64,000 nucleotides of DNA from Paracoccus subflavus (GCF_004310345.1 NZ_SISK01000001.1:186001-250000), one strand, 5' to 3'; shown: positions 8,340-18,992, counted from the stretch's first letter. Notes: generated by a model from the letters alone, not told the origin. Numbers and translations: made by a program.

Positions 8340-9878
8340 ATGGTCAGTGCCAGGACGGCCGCGGCGATCGACCGCGTGAAGGCCATAATCGACCGCGAAG
8401 GCGTTCTGTCGATCAGCGGCATCCGCAAGGAATTCCCCGGCGTGCTGGCGCTTGACGACGTGCAACTGCGCATTCGCCCCGGCACGGTCCACGCCCTGAT
8501 GGGCGAGAACGGCGCAGGCAAGTCCACGCTGATGAAGATCATCGCCGGGGTCTATCAGCCCGACGCGGGCGAAATCCGGCTGCGGGGCCAGGTCGTCGCC
8601 CTGAGATCGCCGCTGGACGCGCTGGAGCAGGGGATCTCGATGATCCACCAGGAACTGGCGCTGATGAACTGGATGACGGTGGCGGAAAACATCTGGATTC
8701 GCCGCGAACCCAAGAACCGCCTGGGCCTGATCGACCACGCGAAGATGGCGCAGATGACCGCCGACCTGTTCGCCCGGTTGAACATCGGGCTCGACCCGAC
8801 CGTACAGGTCAGCGAACTGACCGTCGCGCAAAAGCAGATGGTCGAGATCGCCAAGGCGGTGAGCCACAATTCCGACGTGCTGATCATGGACGAGCCGACA
8901 AGCGCCCTGACCGAACGAGAGGTCGACCACCTGTTCGCCATCATCCGCGACCTGCGCGAACGCGGCATCGGCATCGTCTACATCACCCACAAGATGAACG
9001 AACTGTTCGAGATCGCCGACGAATTCACCGTCTTCCGCGACGGCAAGTACGTGGGCACCCACAACGCATCCGACGTGACCCGCGACGACATCATCCGCAT
9101 GATGGTCGGGCGCGAGATCACCAACATGTTTCCAAAGGTCGATTGCCCCATCGGCGACACGATTCTGGAGGTGCGGAACCTGACCCTGCCCGGCGTCTAC
9201 CACGACGTGTCCTTTTCCCTGCGGCGGGGCGAGATTTTGGGCCTGGCGGGTCTGGTCGGGTCCAAGCGGTCTAACGTGGCCGAGGCGCTGTTCGGCGTCC
9301 ATCCTGCGGAAAGCGGAGAGATCCTGATCGACGGCAAGCCCGTCACCGTCGCCAATCCTGCGCAGGCGATGGCGCATGGCATGGCGTTCCTGACCGAGGA
9401 CCGCAAGGAAACCGGCTGCTTCCTGACGCTGGACTGCCTTGAAAATATCCAGTCTGCGCTGATCACCCGCAGCCATGTCAGGAACGGCTTCGTCCAGCAG
9501 GCCGAGGTCAACCGCCTGGCCGAGGACATGGCCCGCACCCTGCGCATCAAGACCCCGAACCTTCAGGAGACCGTGGAAAACCTGTCGGGCGGCAACCAGC
9601 AGAAGCTGCTGATCGCCCGCTGGCTGCTGACCAAGCCGCGGATCCTGATCCTGGACGAACCCACGCGCGGCATCGACGTGGGCGCGAAATCCGAAATCCA
9701 CCGCCTGATCACCGAACTGGCCGCGCAGGGCGTGGCGGTCCTGATGATCTCCTCGGAACTGCCCGAGGTGCTGGGCATGTCCGACCGCATCATGGTCATG
9801 CACGAGGGCCATGTGTCGGGCTTTCTGAACCGCGATGAGGCGGATCAGGTCAAGATCATGTCGCTTGCGGCGAAGTAA
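8340..9878 (+). CDS. Sugar ABC transporter ATP-binding protein (two-domain, RbsA-like)
   Basis: The 512-residue protein carries two ABC domains. The first has Walker [10 protein letters not shown], signature region [10 protein letters not shown] and Walker [12 protein letters not shown]. The second has a degenerate Walker A (GLVGSKRSN), signature [10 protein letters not shown] and Walker [15 protein letters not shown]. This arrangement is that of carbohydrate uptake transporters of the CUT2 type (RbsA, MglA). GGAGGA precedes the ATG. Its N-terminus is about 15-20 residues longer than usual. It powers the permease at 9892 and works with the binding protein at 7341. Confidence 0.92.
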   Translation: MVSARTAAAIDRVKAIIDREGVLSISGIRKEFPGVLALDDVQLRIRPGTVHALMGENGAGKSTLMKIIAGVYQPDAGEIRLRGQVVALRSPLDALEQGISMIHQELALMNWMTVAENIWIRREPKNRLGLIDHAKMAQMTADLFARLNIGLDPTVQVSELTVAQKQMVEIAKAVSHNSDVLIMDEPTSALTEREVDHLFAIIRDLRERGIGIVYITHKMNELFEIADEFTVFRDGKYVGTHNASDVTRDDIIRMMVGREITNMFPKVDCPIGDTILEVRNLTLPGVYHDVSFSLRRGEILGLAGLVGSKRSNVAEALFGVHPAESGEILIDGKPVTVANPAQAMAHGMAFLTEDRKETGCFLTLDCLENIQSALITRSHVRNGFVQQAEVNRLAEDMARTLRIKTPNLQETVENLSGGNQQKLLIARWLLTKPRILILDEPTRGIDVGAKSEIHRLITELAAQGVAVLMISSELPEVLGMSDRIMVMHEGHVSGFLNRDEADQVKIMSLAAK

Positions 9879-9891
9879 GGGAACCATTCGC

Positions 9892-10908
9892 ATGAGCAGC
9901 CAAGACATCACCGCCCGCGCCCCGCGCACGCAGCGCAAGCTGCCTTCGGAAGTGAACATCCTTCTGGTCCTGATCGGCATCGCCGTCGTGTTCGAGATCC
10001 TGGGCTGGATCTTCCAGGGACAGTCCTTCCTGTTTTCCTGGAACCGCCTCAAGATCATGATCCTGCAGGTCTCGGTCATCGGCATCATCGCCGTGGGGGT
10101 GACGCAGGTCATCATCTCGGGCGGGATCGACCTGTCCTCGGGGTCCGTCGTGGGCGCGGTGGCGATGGTCGCCATGTCGTTCGCCCAGGTTTCCACCTAT
10201 GCCCGCGCGGTCTATCCGGGGCTGACCGACCTGCCGATGATCGTGCCGCTGCTGATCGGGCTTGGCTGCGGGGCCATCGTGGGGCTGATCAACGGCTGGC
10301 TGATCGCCTATACCAAGATCCCGCCCTTCATCGCCACGCTGGGCACGATGGTCACGGTGCGCGGGTTCGCCAAGTGGTACACCAAGGGCCAGCCGGTCAG
10401 CTTTCCGACCGAAGGCTTCGCCTGGATCGGCAGCGGGATGATGCCGGTCGTCATCTTCATCCTGGTCGCCGCGATCTTCCACGTCGCGATGAAATACACC
10501 CGCTATGGCAAGTTCACCTATGCCATCGGCGCCAACGCCCAGGCCGCCCGCGTGTCGGGCATCGACGTGGAACGCCATCTGGTCAAGGTCTATGTGATCG
10601 CCGCGATGCTGGCCGCCCTGGCCGGGATGGTGGTCGCCGCCCGCGGCCAGACCGCACAGGCAGGCATGGGCCTGGCCTACGAACTGGACGCCATCGCCAT
10701 GGCGGTGATCGGGGGCGTGTCGCTGAACGGCGGGCGCGGATCGATCCTGGGTACAGCCATCGGGATGGTCATCTTCGGGGTCATCATCTCGGGTTTCACG
10801 TTCCTGCGGCTCGACGCCTATTACCAGGAAATGATCAAGGGCGCGATCGTCGTTGCCGCCGTGGTGGCCGATGTCCATCGTCAGAACAAGCGCCGCAAGA
10901 CAAGCTGA
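9892..10908 (+). CDS. Sugar ABC transporter permease (CUT2 type)
   Basis: The 338-residue protein is a branched-chain/ribose-type permease (BPD_transp_2). Hydrophobic segments alternate across the length; typical motifs are VTQVIISGGIDLSSGSVVG, PPFIATLGTM and IAMAVIGGVSLNGGRGSILG. The start is 13 bases after the ATPase stop. It forms the membrane channel for the ATPase at 8340. The C-terminus ends in a basic cytoplasmic tail (RQNKRRKTS). Confidence 0.92.
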   Translation: MSSQDITARAPRTQRKLPSEVNILLVLIGIAVVFEILGWIFQGQSFLFSWNRLKIMILQVSVIGIIAVGVTQVIISGGIDLSSGSVVGAVAMVAMSFAQVSTYARAVYPGLTDLPMIVPLLIGLGCGAIVGLINGWLIAYTKIPPFIATLGTMVTVRGFAKWYTKGQPVSFPTEGFAWIGSGMMPVVIFILVAAIFHVAMKYTRYGKFTYAIGANAQAARVSGIDVERHLVKVYVIAAMLAALAGMVVAARGQTAQAGMGLAYELDAIAMAVIGGVSLNGGRGSILGTAIGMVIFGVIISGFTFLRLDAYYQEMIKGAIVVAAVVADVHRQNKRRKTS

Positions 10909-10917
10909 TCCATCGGC

Positions 10918-10938
10918 GCGGCCCCTGCTGCGGGCCGC
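10918..10938 (+). other. Intercistronic hairpin after the permease gene
   Basis: GCGGCCC (10918-10924) and GGGCCGC (10932-10938) form a perfect 7-bp stem with a 7-base loop, just after the permease stop. No T-run follows. It probably affects message stability rather than ending the operon. Confidence 0.4.
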
Positions 10939-10969
10939 CCCCTTCCCCCTGTCCGACAAGGAAACCGCG

Positions 10970-11410
10970 ATGATCCGACTGACCGCCACCACCGCCCTGT
11001 GCCTGTCGCTGGCCGTCCCGGCCCTGGCCGACACGCAGATCGGCGTCACCATGACCTCGTTCGACAGCCCGTTCCTGACGATCCTGCTGGACGGCATCCG
11101 GTCCGAAGCCGGAAAAACCCAAGGCGTCACCCTGTCGGTCGAGGATGCCTTTGCCCAGCCGGACTGCCCGATCCAGATCATCGAAAAGCAGGTCGCCAAC
11201 TGGAACCGCGTGCAGGCGCAGGATCGGGTCACGTCCTGGATGACGGCGGGCCTGGAATTCGACGCCATCGTCGCCAACAACGACGAAATGACCATCGGCG
11301 CCGCGCAGGCCCTGGCCGCCACCACCGGCCAAGGCAGACAGGTCGAGGCCGAACACGGGATCCCGTTCGAGCCGGTCACGCCCGCCAGCATGGCCGATTA
11401 CCAGATGTAA
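10970..11410 (+). pseudogene. Internally deleted paralogue of the binding protein
   Basis: The open frame encodes 146 residues. It begins with a signal peptide (cleavage near ALADTQ) and matches residues 1-57 of the binding protein at 7341 (IGVTMTSFDSPFLTILLDG). It then jumps to the part equivalent to residues ~178-231 (IIEKQVANWNRVQAQDR, FDAIVANNDEMTIGA) and finally to the C-terminal PFEPVTPASMADYQM. Two in-frame deletions removed about half of the protein, including most of one lobe. A normal binding function is unlikely. Reading frame, signal peptide and stop are intact, so a small secreted product could still be made. Confidence 0.75.
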
Positions 11411-11419
11411 CCGGCCTTT

Positions 11420-11457
11420 GCCGGGCGGGGCGTCTTCTCCTCCCCACCCCGCCCGGC
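11420..11457 (+). terminator. Long GC-rich hairpin after the deleted binding-protein copy
   Basis: GCCGGGCGGGG (11420-11430) and CCCCGCCCGGC (11447-11457) form a perfect 11-bp stem around a 16-base pyrimidine-rich loop. There is no T-run after it, so it may attenuate rather than fully end transcription before the catabolic genes. Confidence 0.45.
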
Positions 11458-11484
11458 CCCTGCCCCCCTTCCCAGAGACGCCCG

Positions 11485-12381
11485 ATGAAACACACCCTCG
11501 ACCCGCACATGATCCGCCACCTGTCGCTGGAGGATACCGTCCGCAAGGTGGCCGAGCTTGGCTATGACCATGTGGAAATGTCGCCCCGCCCGGACTTCTT
11601 TTCCTGGTGGACGCGGCCGAAGCTTTACCCGGAACGGATCAAGTCCTTCAAGCAGGCGCTGCGCGACAACAAGGTGGGCCTGGCCTCGATCCAGCCGATG
11701 TATCGCTGGGCCAGCCCCTATCCCGACGAATGGGAGGTGGCGATCGACAACTGGAAGCGCGCCATCGAGTTCGCGGTGGAACTGGAATGCCCGCTGTTCG
11801 TCAGCGAGTTCGGCCGCGGCGGCAGCCCCGACCGCAGCCTGAACGACCGATCCGGCCTCCACCGCCCTGAAACCTGCGAGGGCGCGTTCTTCCGGTCCAT
11901 GGACGTGCTGGTGCCGATCCTGGAACGCGAGGGCATCACCCTGTCGCTGGAAGCCCACCCCGAGGACTGGCTGGAGGAGATCGCCCCCGCCGTCGACATC
12001 ATCCGCACCATCAACTCGCCCAGGGTGCGCGCATCCTTCATCGCGCCGCATACGTTCTTTTACGGGCCGGACATGGTGGCGAACCTGCGTGCGACCGAAG
12101 GGTATCTGGAACACGTCCGGCTGGCCGACACCTATGACCACACCAAGTCGTCGCAACTGCGCTACATCGTCAACCCGCCGGGTTCCAAGGTGCGCGTCCA
12201 CCAGCACACCGACTTTGGCCAGGGCGAGATCGACTGGGACAGCTTCTTCGCCACCCTGGCCGACATGAAGTTCGACGGCGTGCTGTCGAACTGCGTCTTT
12301 GCCTGGGAAGACCGGGCCGAGGACAGCGCCCGCTTCATGCTGTCGGAAACCAAACGATACGTCGAAAAATACTGGAAGTGA
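11485..12381 (+). CDS. TIM-barrel sugar phosphate isomerase/epimerase
   Basis: The 298-residue protein is of the xylose-isomerase-like TIM-barrel family. Visible motifs include KVAELGYDHVEMS at the N-terminus, LSLEAHPEDW in the middle, APHTFFYG, VRLADTYDH and VHQHTDFGQGEIDW in the metal-site region. It is 103 bases before iolG-coupled genes of the inositol operon (iolG starts 9 bases after its stop). It is distinct from IolE and IolI, both encoded downstream, so it probably isomerises or epimerises a related cyclitol ketone. Substrate is not determined. Confidence 0.75.
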   Translation: MKHTLDPHMIRHLSLEDTVRKVAELGYDHVEMSPRPDFFSWWTRPKLYPERIKSFKQALRDNKVGLASIQPMYRWASPYPDEWEVAIDNWKRAIEFAVELECPLFVSEFGRGGSPDRSLNDRSGLHRPETCEGAFFRSMDVLVPILEREGITLSLEAHPEDWLEEIAPAVDIIRTINSPRVRASFIAPHTFFYGPDMVANLRATEGYLEHVRLADTYDHTKSSQLRYIVNPPGSKVRVHQHTDFGQGEIDWDSFFATLADMKFDGVLSNCVFAWEDRAEDSARFMLSETKRYVEKYWK

Positions 12382-12390
12382 GATCCTGAA

Positions 12391-13404
12391 ATGACCGTCA
12401 GAATTGGTGTCATCGGCACCGGAGCCATCGGCCGCGACCACGCGCGGCGCATCCAGCAGGTGCTGTCCGGCGGCACCATCACCGCGCTGTCCGACGTGAA
12501 CCGCGCATCCGCCGAGGCCGTCCGCGCCGACATCGCCCCCGAGGCCACGGTGTTCGACACGGGCGAAGACCTGATCGCCAGCACCGATGTGGACGCCGTC
12601 CTGGTCACGTCCTGGGGCGCCACGCATGAACAATACGTCCTGGCCGCCATCGCCGCCGGCAAGCCCTGCTTCTGTGAAAAGCCGCTGGCCACGACCGCCG
12701 AAGGCGCCAAGCGCATCGTCGATGCCGAGGTGGCGCACGGCAGGCGCCTGGTGCAGGTCGGCTTCATGCGCCGCTATGACGAAGGCTATGTCGCGCTGAA
12801 GGCGGCGCTATCCCAGACCGGCGCCCCGATCATGGTCCATGCCGCGCATCGCAACCCCACCGTGCCGGAAGCATACACCACGCCGATGGCGATCCACGAC
12901 ACGCTGATCCACGAGATCGACGTGTTCCGCTGGCTGCTGGAGGACGACTATGTGTCGGCCCGCGTGACCTTTCCCCGGTCCTGCGCCCGCACACATGCGA
13001 AACTGCGCGACCCGCAGATCGTCACGCTGACGACCGCCAAGGGCGTGGTCATCAACACGGAAATTTTCGTGAACTGCCATTATGGCTACGACATCCAGTG
13101 TCAGGTCGTGGGCGAGGATGGCGTGGCGTCCCTGCCCGAACCCATGGCGATCCGGATGCGGCTGAATGCCAGCCTGCAAAATCCGATCCTGACCGACTGG
13201 AAGGACCGCTTCGTCGCCTCCTACGATGTGGAATTGCAGGATTTCCTGAAGGCTGCCGCGCAGGGCACCGCATCCGGCCCGACCGCCTGGGACGGCTACA
13301 TGGCGGCCGTCGCGTCCGACGCCTGCGTCCGGGCGCAGGAAGCCGAGGGCGAGGCCATCGCCATCACCTATCCCGACCGTCCCGACCTTTACACTCAAGG
13401 CTGA
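12391..13404 (+). CDS. iolG: Inositol 2-dehydrogenase (IolG)
   Basis: The 337-residue protein oxidises myo-inositol to scyllo-inosose with NAD. It has the Rossmann motif GTGAIG (9-14), the EKP motif with catalytic Lys97 and the HDTLIHEID segment with Asp170 and His174, which correspond to the Asp172/His176 pair of Bacillus subtilis IolG. Long stretches such as [16 protein letters not shown] and [13 protein letters not shown] match that enzyme family closely. It lies in the operon just after a TIM-barrel gene and 4 bases before the next start. D-chiro-inositol may also be a substrate, as for other IolG enzymes. Confidence 0.93.
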   Translation: MTVRIGVIGTGAIGRDHARRIQQVLSGGTITALSDVNRASAEAVRADIAPEATVFDTGEDLIASTDVDAVLVTSWGATHEQYVLAAIAAGKPCFCEKPLATTAEGAKRIVDAEVAHGRRLVQVGFMRRYDEGYVALKAALSQTGAPIMVHAAHRNPTVPEAYTTPMAIHDTLIHEIDVFRWLLEDDYVSARVTFPRSCARTHAKLRDPQIVTLTTAKGVVINTEIFVNCHYGYDIQCQVVGEDGVASLPEPMAIRMRLNASLQNPILTDWKDRFVASYDVELQDFLKAAAQGTASGPTAWDGYMAAVASDACVRAQEAEGEAIAITYPDRPDLYTQG

Positions 13405-13408
13405 CCCC

Positions 13409-14194
13409 ATGCGCTTTGCCCTGAACCACATCGCCGCGCCCACCCTGTCGCTGCCCGACTTCTTCGCCGCGGCCCGCGACCTGGGCGTGACCGAGGTCGA
13501 GATCCGCAACGACCTGCCCGACGTGCTGTCCGCGTGGCGCCCCGAGGACGTGAAGGCCGAGGCCGAGAAGGCAGGCGTCACCATCGCGTCGATCAACGCG
13601 CTGTATCCCTTCAACGTCTGGGAGGGCGCCCTGCCCGCGCGGGCCGAGGCGATGGCCGATTACGCCGCCGCCTGCGGGGCCAAGGCCCTGGTCATGTGCC
13701 CGCTGAACGACGGCACGCCGGTCGCCTTCGACAGCCTGGTCGGCGCGCTGACGGCCATGAAGACGATCCTGGACACGCGCGGGCTGATCGGTCTGGTCGA
13801 ACCGCTGGGCTTCCCGATCTCGTCCCTGCGAACCAAGCCCGAGGCGATCCGCGCCATCGAGGCGGCGGGGGCCACCGGCACCTACAAGCTGATGCACGAC
13901 ACCTTCCATCATCATCTGGCGGGCGAGACCGAGTTCTTCCCGGACTGGACCGGGCTTGTCCACATTTCGGGCGTGACCGACCCGGACGTGGCGGTGGCGG
14001 ACATGCTGGACGCGCACCGGGTGCTGGTGGACGGTGCGGACCGGCTGGAAAACCTGCCGCAGATCCGGGCGCTGCTGGACGCGGGCTATGACGGCCCGTT
14101 CAGCTTCGAACCCTTCGCCCCCGAGGTGCATGAGGCCGCCGATCCCAAGGGCGCGCTGAAGACCAGCATGGCCTTTGTTTCCGCGCAGCTTTGA
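13409..14194 (+). CDS. IolI-like inosose isomerase (TIM barrel)
   Basis: The 261-residue protein begins RFALNHIAAPTLS and has VEIRNDLPDVL, LVMCPLNDG, LVEPLGFP, KLMHDTFHHHL and GPFSFEPFAPEV. These fit the IolI type of TIM-barrel proteins, which interconvert 2-keto-myo-inositol isomers using a metal held by Glu, Asp, His and Glu. Only 4 bases separate it from iolG, so translation is probably coupled. The isomerase role lets other inositol stereoisomers enter the pathway. Specific activity is inferred from family and operon. Confidence 0.75.
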   Translation: MRFALNHIAAPTLSLPDFFAAARDLGVTEVEIRNDLPDVLSAWRPEDVKAEAEKAGVTIASINALYPFNVWEGALPARAEAMADYAAACGAKALVMCPLNDGTPVAFDSLVGALTAMKTILDTRGLIGLVEPLGFPISSLRTKPEAIRAIEAAGATGTYKLMHDTFHHHLAGETEFFPDWTGLVHISGVTDPDVAVADMLDAHRVLVDGADRLENLPQIRALLDAGYDGPFSFEPFAPEVHEAADPKGALKTSMAFVSAQL

Positions 14195-14217
14195 TCCCAA
14201 AGACAAGGACCGATCCG

Positions 14218-16140
14218 ATGACCAAATCCCTTGACCTGATCACCATCGGCCGTTCCAGCATCGATCTTTACGGCGCGCAGGTTGGCGGACGGCTGGAAGA
14301 CATGGGGTCGTTCCGCAAGTATATCGGCGGAAGCCCGACCAACATCGCCTGCGGGACGGCGCGGCTGGGGCTGCGCTCGGGGCTGATCACGCGCGTCGGC
14401 GACGAGCACATGGGCCGCTTCATCCGCGAACAACTGGCGCGCGAAGGCGTGGACGTGCGGGGTGTCAAGACCGATCCAGACCGGCTGACCGCCCTGGTGA
14501 TCCTGGGGATCCGCGATCAGGAACAGTTCCCGCTGATCTTCTATCGCAGCGACTGCGCCGACATGGCGCTGTGCGAGGACGACATCGACGAAGCCCTGAT
14601 CGCCGATGCCCGCGCGGTCCTGGCCACCGGCACGCATCTGTCCCATCCCCGCACCGAGGCCGCCGTCATCAAGGCGCTTGATCTGGCCCGCAAGCACGGG
14701 GCGCGGACGGCGCTGGACATCGACTATCGCCCGAACCTGTGGGGTCTGGCGGGACATGGCGCGGGCGAAAGCCGCTTTGTCGAAAGCGCGGCCGTGACGG
14801 CCAAGCTGCAAGGGACGCTGCATTTCTTCGACCTGATCGTGGGAACCGAGGAGGAATTCCACATTGCCGGCGGGTCGACCGACACGGTCGCCGCCCTGCG
14901 CGTGGTGCGGGGGGTGACGGATGCCACGCTGGTCTGCAAGCGCGGTGCTGCGGGCGCGGTGGCCTTTACCGGCGCCATCCCCGACATGCTTGACGAAGGA
15001 GAGGCGGGACCAGGCTTTCCCATCGAGGTCTTCAACGTGCTGGGGGCGGGCGACGGTTTCTTTTCCGGGCTGATGAAGGGCTGGCTGGACGACGAGCCAT
15101 GGCCCAAGACGCTCGAATACGCCAATGCCTGCGGTGCCCTGGCGGTTTCCCGCCACGGCTGCACGCCCGCCTATCCCAGCCTCGCGGAACTGGAATTCTT
15201 CCTGAAACGCGGCGTGGTGCGGCCCGATCTGCGCAACGACCCCGAACTGGAGCAGGTCCACTGGGCCACCAACCGCCACCGGCGCACCGGCGGCGACTGG
15301 TCGACGATGCGGGTCTTCGCCTTCGATCACCGGATGCAGCTCGAGGACATGGCGGGATACACCCCCGAACGGGGCGGAGCCTTCAAGAACCTGTGCCTGA
15401 AGGCCGCCTTGCAGGTCCAGGCGGGCCAGCCCGGCCATGGCATCCTGTGCGACAACCGGATCGGGCGCGACGCGCTGCACGCGGCATCCGGCACCGGCCT
15501 GTGGATTGGCCGGCCCGCGGAATGGCCCGGATCGCGGCCCCTGGAATTGGAACCGGAACTGGGCGACGATTGCGGGGGCCTGGAAGGATGGGCGCGCGAG
15601 AACGTCGTGAAGGTCTTGTGCTTCTGCCACCCCGCCGACGACGCAGCTATGCGGGCGGGGCAGGAGGAGACGGTCAAGCGCCTGTTCCAGGCCGCACGCC
15701 GCAACGACCTGGAGTTCCTGCTGGAGATCATCCCCTCCAAGGTCGGACCCGTCGACAACGAGACCACCGCCACCCTGATCCGGCAGTTCTATGCGGCAGG
15801 GATTTATCCCGACTGGTGGAAGCTGGAGCCGATGGTCTCGCCGGTGGCCTGGCGCAAGGCCATCGCCGCCATCGAGGAGAATGACCCTCATACCCGCGGC
15901 ATCGTGGTGCTGGGCCTGGATGCGCCCGAGGCGGAACTGAAGGACAGCTTCGCCGTCGCGGCGGGCTTTCCGCTGGTCAAGGGTTTCGCGGTGGGGCGCA
16001 CGATCTTCGGCGCGGTGGCGCGGGCCTGGCTGGACGGCGATCTGACCGACGACGAGGCGGTGGCCGAGATGGCCCGGCGATACGGCCGGTTGTGCGGCCT
16101 GTGGGACAAGGCGCGGGCCGGGGCACGGGTGGCGGCATGA
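14218..16140 (+). CDS. iolC: Bifunctional 5-dehydro-2-deoxygluconokinase / DUF2090 aldolase-like protein
   Basis: The 640-residue protein fuses two modules. Residues ~1-330 are a PfkB-family sugar kinase with GGSPTNIA and the GAGD motif (catalytic Asp279), matching IolC, which phosphorylates 5-keto-2-deoxygluconate. Residues ~345-640 are the DUF2090 domain (FAFDHRMQ, ILCDNRIGRDAL, FLLEIIPSK, WWKLEPM, KGFAVGRTIF), a TIM-barrel aldolase-like module thought to replace IolJ. An upstream in-frame TTG at 14191 exists, but the ATG at 14218 has AAGGAC at good spacing. Such fusions are common in Proteobacteria. Confidence 0.92.
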   Translation: MTKSLDLITIGRSSIDLYGAQVGGRLEDMGSFRKYIGGSPTNIACGTARLGLRSGLITRVGDEHMGRFIREQLAREGVDVRGVKTDPDRLTALVILGIRDQEQFPLIFYRSDCADMALCEDDIDEALIADARAVLATGTHLSHPRTEAAVIKALDLARKHGARTALDIDYRPNLWGLAGHGAGESRFVESAAVTAKLQGTLHFFDLIVGTEEEFHIAGGSTDTVAALRVVRGVTDATLVCKRGAAGAVAFTGAIPDMLDEGEAGPGFPIEVFNVLGAGDGFFSGLMKGWLDDEPWPKTLEYANACGALAVSRHGCTPAYPSLAELEFFLKRGVVRPDLRNDPELEQVHWATNRHRRTGGDWSTMRVFAFDHRMQLEDMAGYTPERGGAFKNLCLKAALQVQAGQPGHGILCDNRIGRDALHAASGTGLWIGRPAEWPGSRPLELEPELGDDCGGLEGWARENVVKVLCFCHPADDAAMRAGQEETVKRLFQAARRNDLEFLLEIIPSKVGPVDNETTATLIRQFYAAGIYPDWWKLEPMVSPVAWRKAIAAIEENDPHTRGIVVLGLDAPEAELKDSFAVAAGFPLVKGFAVGRTIFGAVARAWLDGDLTDDEAVAEMARRYGRLCGLWDKARAGARVAA

Positions 16141-16201
16141 ACCGTCCCCTGGGCATGGGCGACGGGCGTTGCATCTGGCAGATCACACAAGAGGAACAAA
16201 G

Positions 16202-18040
16202 ATGAGCGCAACGATCCGATTGACGGCCGCGCAGGCCATGATCCGCTGGCTGTCGGTCCAGATGACCGAGGACGGCGAACGCTTTATCGAGGGCTGCTGG
16301 GCCATCTTCGGCCACGGCAACGTCGCGGGCATCGGCGAGGCGCTGCACGGCATCGGCAACGCCTTCCCGACCTGGCGGGGCCAGAACGAACAGACCATGG
16401 CACATGCGGCGATTGCCTATGCCAAGGCAAGCGCGCGCCGCCGCGCCCATGCCGTGACCGCCTCAATCGGGCCGGGATCGACCAACATGGTGACGGCCGC
16501 CGCGCTTGCCCATGTGAACCGCTTGCCGGTCCTGTTCATCGCGGGCGATGTCTTTGCCAGCCGCCGCCCGGACCCGGTCTTGCAGCAGGTCGAGGATTTC
16601 GACGACGGCACGGTTTCGGCCAACGACTGCTTCCGTCCGGTGGTACGCTATTTCGACCGCATCCAGCGGCCCGAGCAATTGCTGACCGCCCTGCCCCGCG
16701 CGCTGCGGGTGATGACCGATCCGGCCAACTGCGGCCCGGTCTGCCTGGCCTTCTGCCAGGACACCCAGGCGGAAGCCTGGGACTGGCCCGAGGCCTTCTT
16801 CAAACCCCGCGTCTGGCGCATCCGCCGCCCTGAACCCGACGCGCAGGAACTGGCCCAGGTGGCGGGCATGATGCGCGCCGCGAAACGGCCCGCCATCATC
16901 GCGGGCGGGGGCGTGATCTATTCAGGCGCCGAAGCCGCGCTGTCCGCCTTTGCCGCACGCCACGGCATCCCGGTGGCCGAGACGCAGGCGGGCAAGTCGG
17001 CGCTGGCGCAGTCCGACCCGATGAACTTTGGCGCATCCGGCGTGGATGGGTCGGCGGCAGCCAATGCGGTGCTGCGGGACGCGGATCTGGTGATCGGCGT
17101 CGGCACGCGCTTGCAGGACTTTACCACCGGGTCGCGGACGATGTTCGCGCCCAATGCGAAGCTGGTGGCGATCAACGTGCAGCCCTATGACGCGGCCAAG
17201 CATGGTGGGGTATCGCTGGTGGCCGATGCGCGCGTGGCGCTTGAGAAGCTGACGACCTTGCTGGGCGATCACAAGGCGGCCTTCGACCCCGCACCGCGCG
17301 CCGACTGGCTGGATGCCGTCGATGCCCATTGCGCCGCGCCCGCGCCGGGGAATGACCTGCCCAGCGACGCGCAGGTGATCGGCGCCGTGCAGCGCGCCGC
17401 CCCCGACGCCATCGCCATGTGCGCCGCAGGCACCATGCCCGGTGCGCTGAAGCTGTTGTGGCAGCCCGCCCAAGGCGGATATCACATGGAATACGGCTAT
17501 TCCTGCATGGGCTACGAGGTCGCGGGCGCCATGGGCATCAAGCTGGCCACCCCCGACCGCGAGGTGATCTGCTTTGTGGGCGACGGCAGCTACATGATGG
17601 CCAACAGCGAACTGGCGACGGCGGTGATGCGGCGCATCCCCTTCACGGTCGTGCTGACCGACAACCGGGGCTATGGCTGCATCAACCGCCTTCAGCAGGT
17701 ATCGGGCGGCGTTCCGTTCAACAACATGTATGTGGACTGCAACGTCGCCGACCAGCCCCGCATCGACTATGTGGCCCATGCGGGGTCCATGGGCGCACAC
17801 GCGGTCAAGGCGGGCAGCATCGCCGAGCTGGAGGGGCAGATCGCCGCCGCGCGGGGGCGCGACATCCCCACGGTGATCGTGATCGACACCACCGCCAAGG
17901 ACGGACCGGCCCACGGGCTGACACATGAGGCCGGGCACTGGTGGGACGTGGCCGTCCCCGAAGTGGGCGACACCCCCCGCCTGCGCGAGGCCTACACGAC
18001 CTATCTGGAAAACGCCGCCCGTGCGCGGCTGGTGAACTGA
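16202..18040 (+). CDS. iolD: 3D-(3,5/4)-trihydroxycyclohexane-1,2-dione hydrolase (IolD)
   Basis: The 612-residue protein is a thiamine-diphosphate-dependent ring hydrolase that opens the diketo intermediate to 5-deoxyglucuronate. N-terminal MIRWLSVQM and [14 protein letters not shown], central [13 protein letters not shown] and the C-terminal ThDP site ([16 protein letters not shown] and [11 protein letters not shown]) are visible. AGAGGAAC stands just upstream of the ATG. Length and order of domains match IolD. It is followed 11 bases later by iolE, which supplies its substrate. Confidence 0.95.
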   Translation: MSATIRLTAAQAMIRWLSVQMTEDGERFIEGCWAIFGHGNVAGIGEALHGIGNAFPTWRGQNEQTMAHAAIAYAKASARRRAHAVTASIGPGSTNMVTAAALAHVNRLPVLFIAGDVFASRRPDPVLQQVEDFDDGTVSANDCFRPVVRYFDRIQRPEQLLTALPRALRVMTDPANCGPVCLAFCQDTQAEAWDWPEAFFKPRVWRIRRPEPDAQELAQVAGMMRAAKRPAIIAGGGVIYSGAEAALSAFAARHGIPVAETQAGKSALAQSDPMNFGASGVDGSAAANAVLRDADLVIGVGTRLQDFTTGSRTMFAPNAKLVAINVQPYDAAKHGGVSLVADARVALEKLTTLLGDHKAAFDPAPRADWLDAVDAHCAAPAPGNDLPSDAQVIGAVQRAAPDAIAMCAAGTMPGALKLLWQPAQGGYHMEYGYSCMGYEVAGAMGIKLATPDREVICFVGDGSYMMANSELATAVMRRIPFTVVLTDNRGYGCINRLQQVSGGVPFNNMYVDCNVADQPRIDYVAHAGSMGAHAVKAGSIAELEGQIAAARGRDIPTVIVIDTTAKDGPAHGLTHEAGHWWDVAVPEVGDTPRLREAYTTYLENAARARLVN

Positions 18041-18051
18041 GGAAAGCACCC

Positions 18052-18963
18052 ATGATCCGCTATGGCACCAACCCCATCGCCTGGGCCAATGACGACGACC
18101 AGACGATCGGCGCCCATATTCCGACCGAACAGATCCTGCGCGAGGCGGGCGAGGTGATCGGTTTCGACGGCATCGAGAACGGCCACCGCTGGCCCGACGA
18201 CCCCCAGGCATTGAAAGACCTGCTCGGCCGCTATGGCCTCCAGTACATCTCGGGCTGGTATTCGACGAACCTGCTGGCCGGATCGGTCGAGGACGAGATC
18301 GCGGCGGTCCAGCCGCATCTGGCCAAGCTGAAAGCAAACGACTGCACCGTCTGCATCGCCTGCGAGTGTTCCAATACCGTGCATGGCAGCCCCGACGTGG
18401 CCGTGAACGACCGCCCCCGCCTGACGCCCGCCGAGATGGCCGGGTTCGGCGCCAAAGTCGAGGAATTCGCGGCCTACATGGCGTCCCAAGGCATCACATT
18501 GGCCTATCATCACCACATGGGCACGGTGGTCGAATCGCCCGAGGAGATCGACGCCTTCATGGCGGCGACCGGACCTGCCACGCATCTTTTGTTCGACGCG
18601 GGCCACTGCACCTTTGGCGGCGGCGACCCCGAGGCCGTGCTGCGCCGGCACGCGGGACGTGTAGCGCATTTCCACGCCAAGAATATTCGGCGCGCGGTAA
18701 CGCAGCGGGTGCGGGCCGAGAACCTGTCCTTCCTGCAGGGCGTCCTCGCCGGCGCCTTTACCGTGCCGGGCGACCCGGAGGGCGCCATCGACTTCGTGCC
18801 CCTGTTGCGCATCCTGGCCGAGGCCGGATACGACGGCTGGCTTGTGATCGAAGCCGAACAGGATCCCGACTTGCGCAACCCGCTGGAATACCAGGCCCTG
18901 GGGCTGAAGTCGCTGAAGGCTGCGGCAGCCGAGGCGGGGCTGGACCGCGCAGCGGCGGCCTGA
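18052..18963 (+). CDS. iolE: Myo-inosose-2 dehydratase (IolE)
   Basis: The 303-residue TIM-barrel protein starts [14 protein letters not shown], a segment characteristic of IolE, and carries [41 protein letters not shown] and a C-terminal [11 protein letters not shown]. It removes water from scyllo-inosose to give the trihydroxycyclohexanedione used by IolD. GAGGAAAG precedes the ATG. A hairpin at 18976-18992 follows, then iolB. Confidence 0.93.
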   Translation: MIRYGTNPIAWANDDDQTIGAHIPTEQILREAGEVIGFDGIENGHRWPDDPQALKDLLGRYGLQYISGWYSTNLLAGSVEDEIAAVQPHLAKLKANDCTVCIACECSNTVHGSPDVAVNDRPRLTPAEMAGFGAKVEEFAAYMASQGITLAYHHHMGTVVESPEEIDAFMAATGPATHLLFDAGHCTFGGGDPEAVLRRHAGRVAHFHAKNIRRAVTQRVRAENLSFLQGVLAGAFTVPGDPEGAIDFVPLLRILAEAGYDGWLVIEAEQDPDLRNPLEYQALGLKSLKAAAAEAGLDRAAAA

Positions 18964-18975
18964 CGGCGGCGAAGG

Positions 18976-18992
18976 CCGGGGCGCTGCCCCGG
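18976..18992 (+). other. Intercistronic hairpin between iolE and iolB
   Basis: CCGGGGC-GCT-GCCCCGG is a perfect 7-bp stem with a 3-base loop, 12 bases after iolE. It resembles the stem at 8292-8312 in sequence (shared CCGGGGC and GCCCCGG arms), suggesting a repeated stabilising or attenuating element in this operon. Confidence 0.45.

Noticed and set aside
7119-10196. Long minus-strand open frame opposite the ABC transporter genes
   Set aside because: It mirrors codon bias of the transporter genes, has low-complexity composition and no family motifs.
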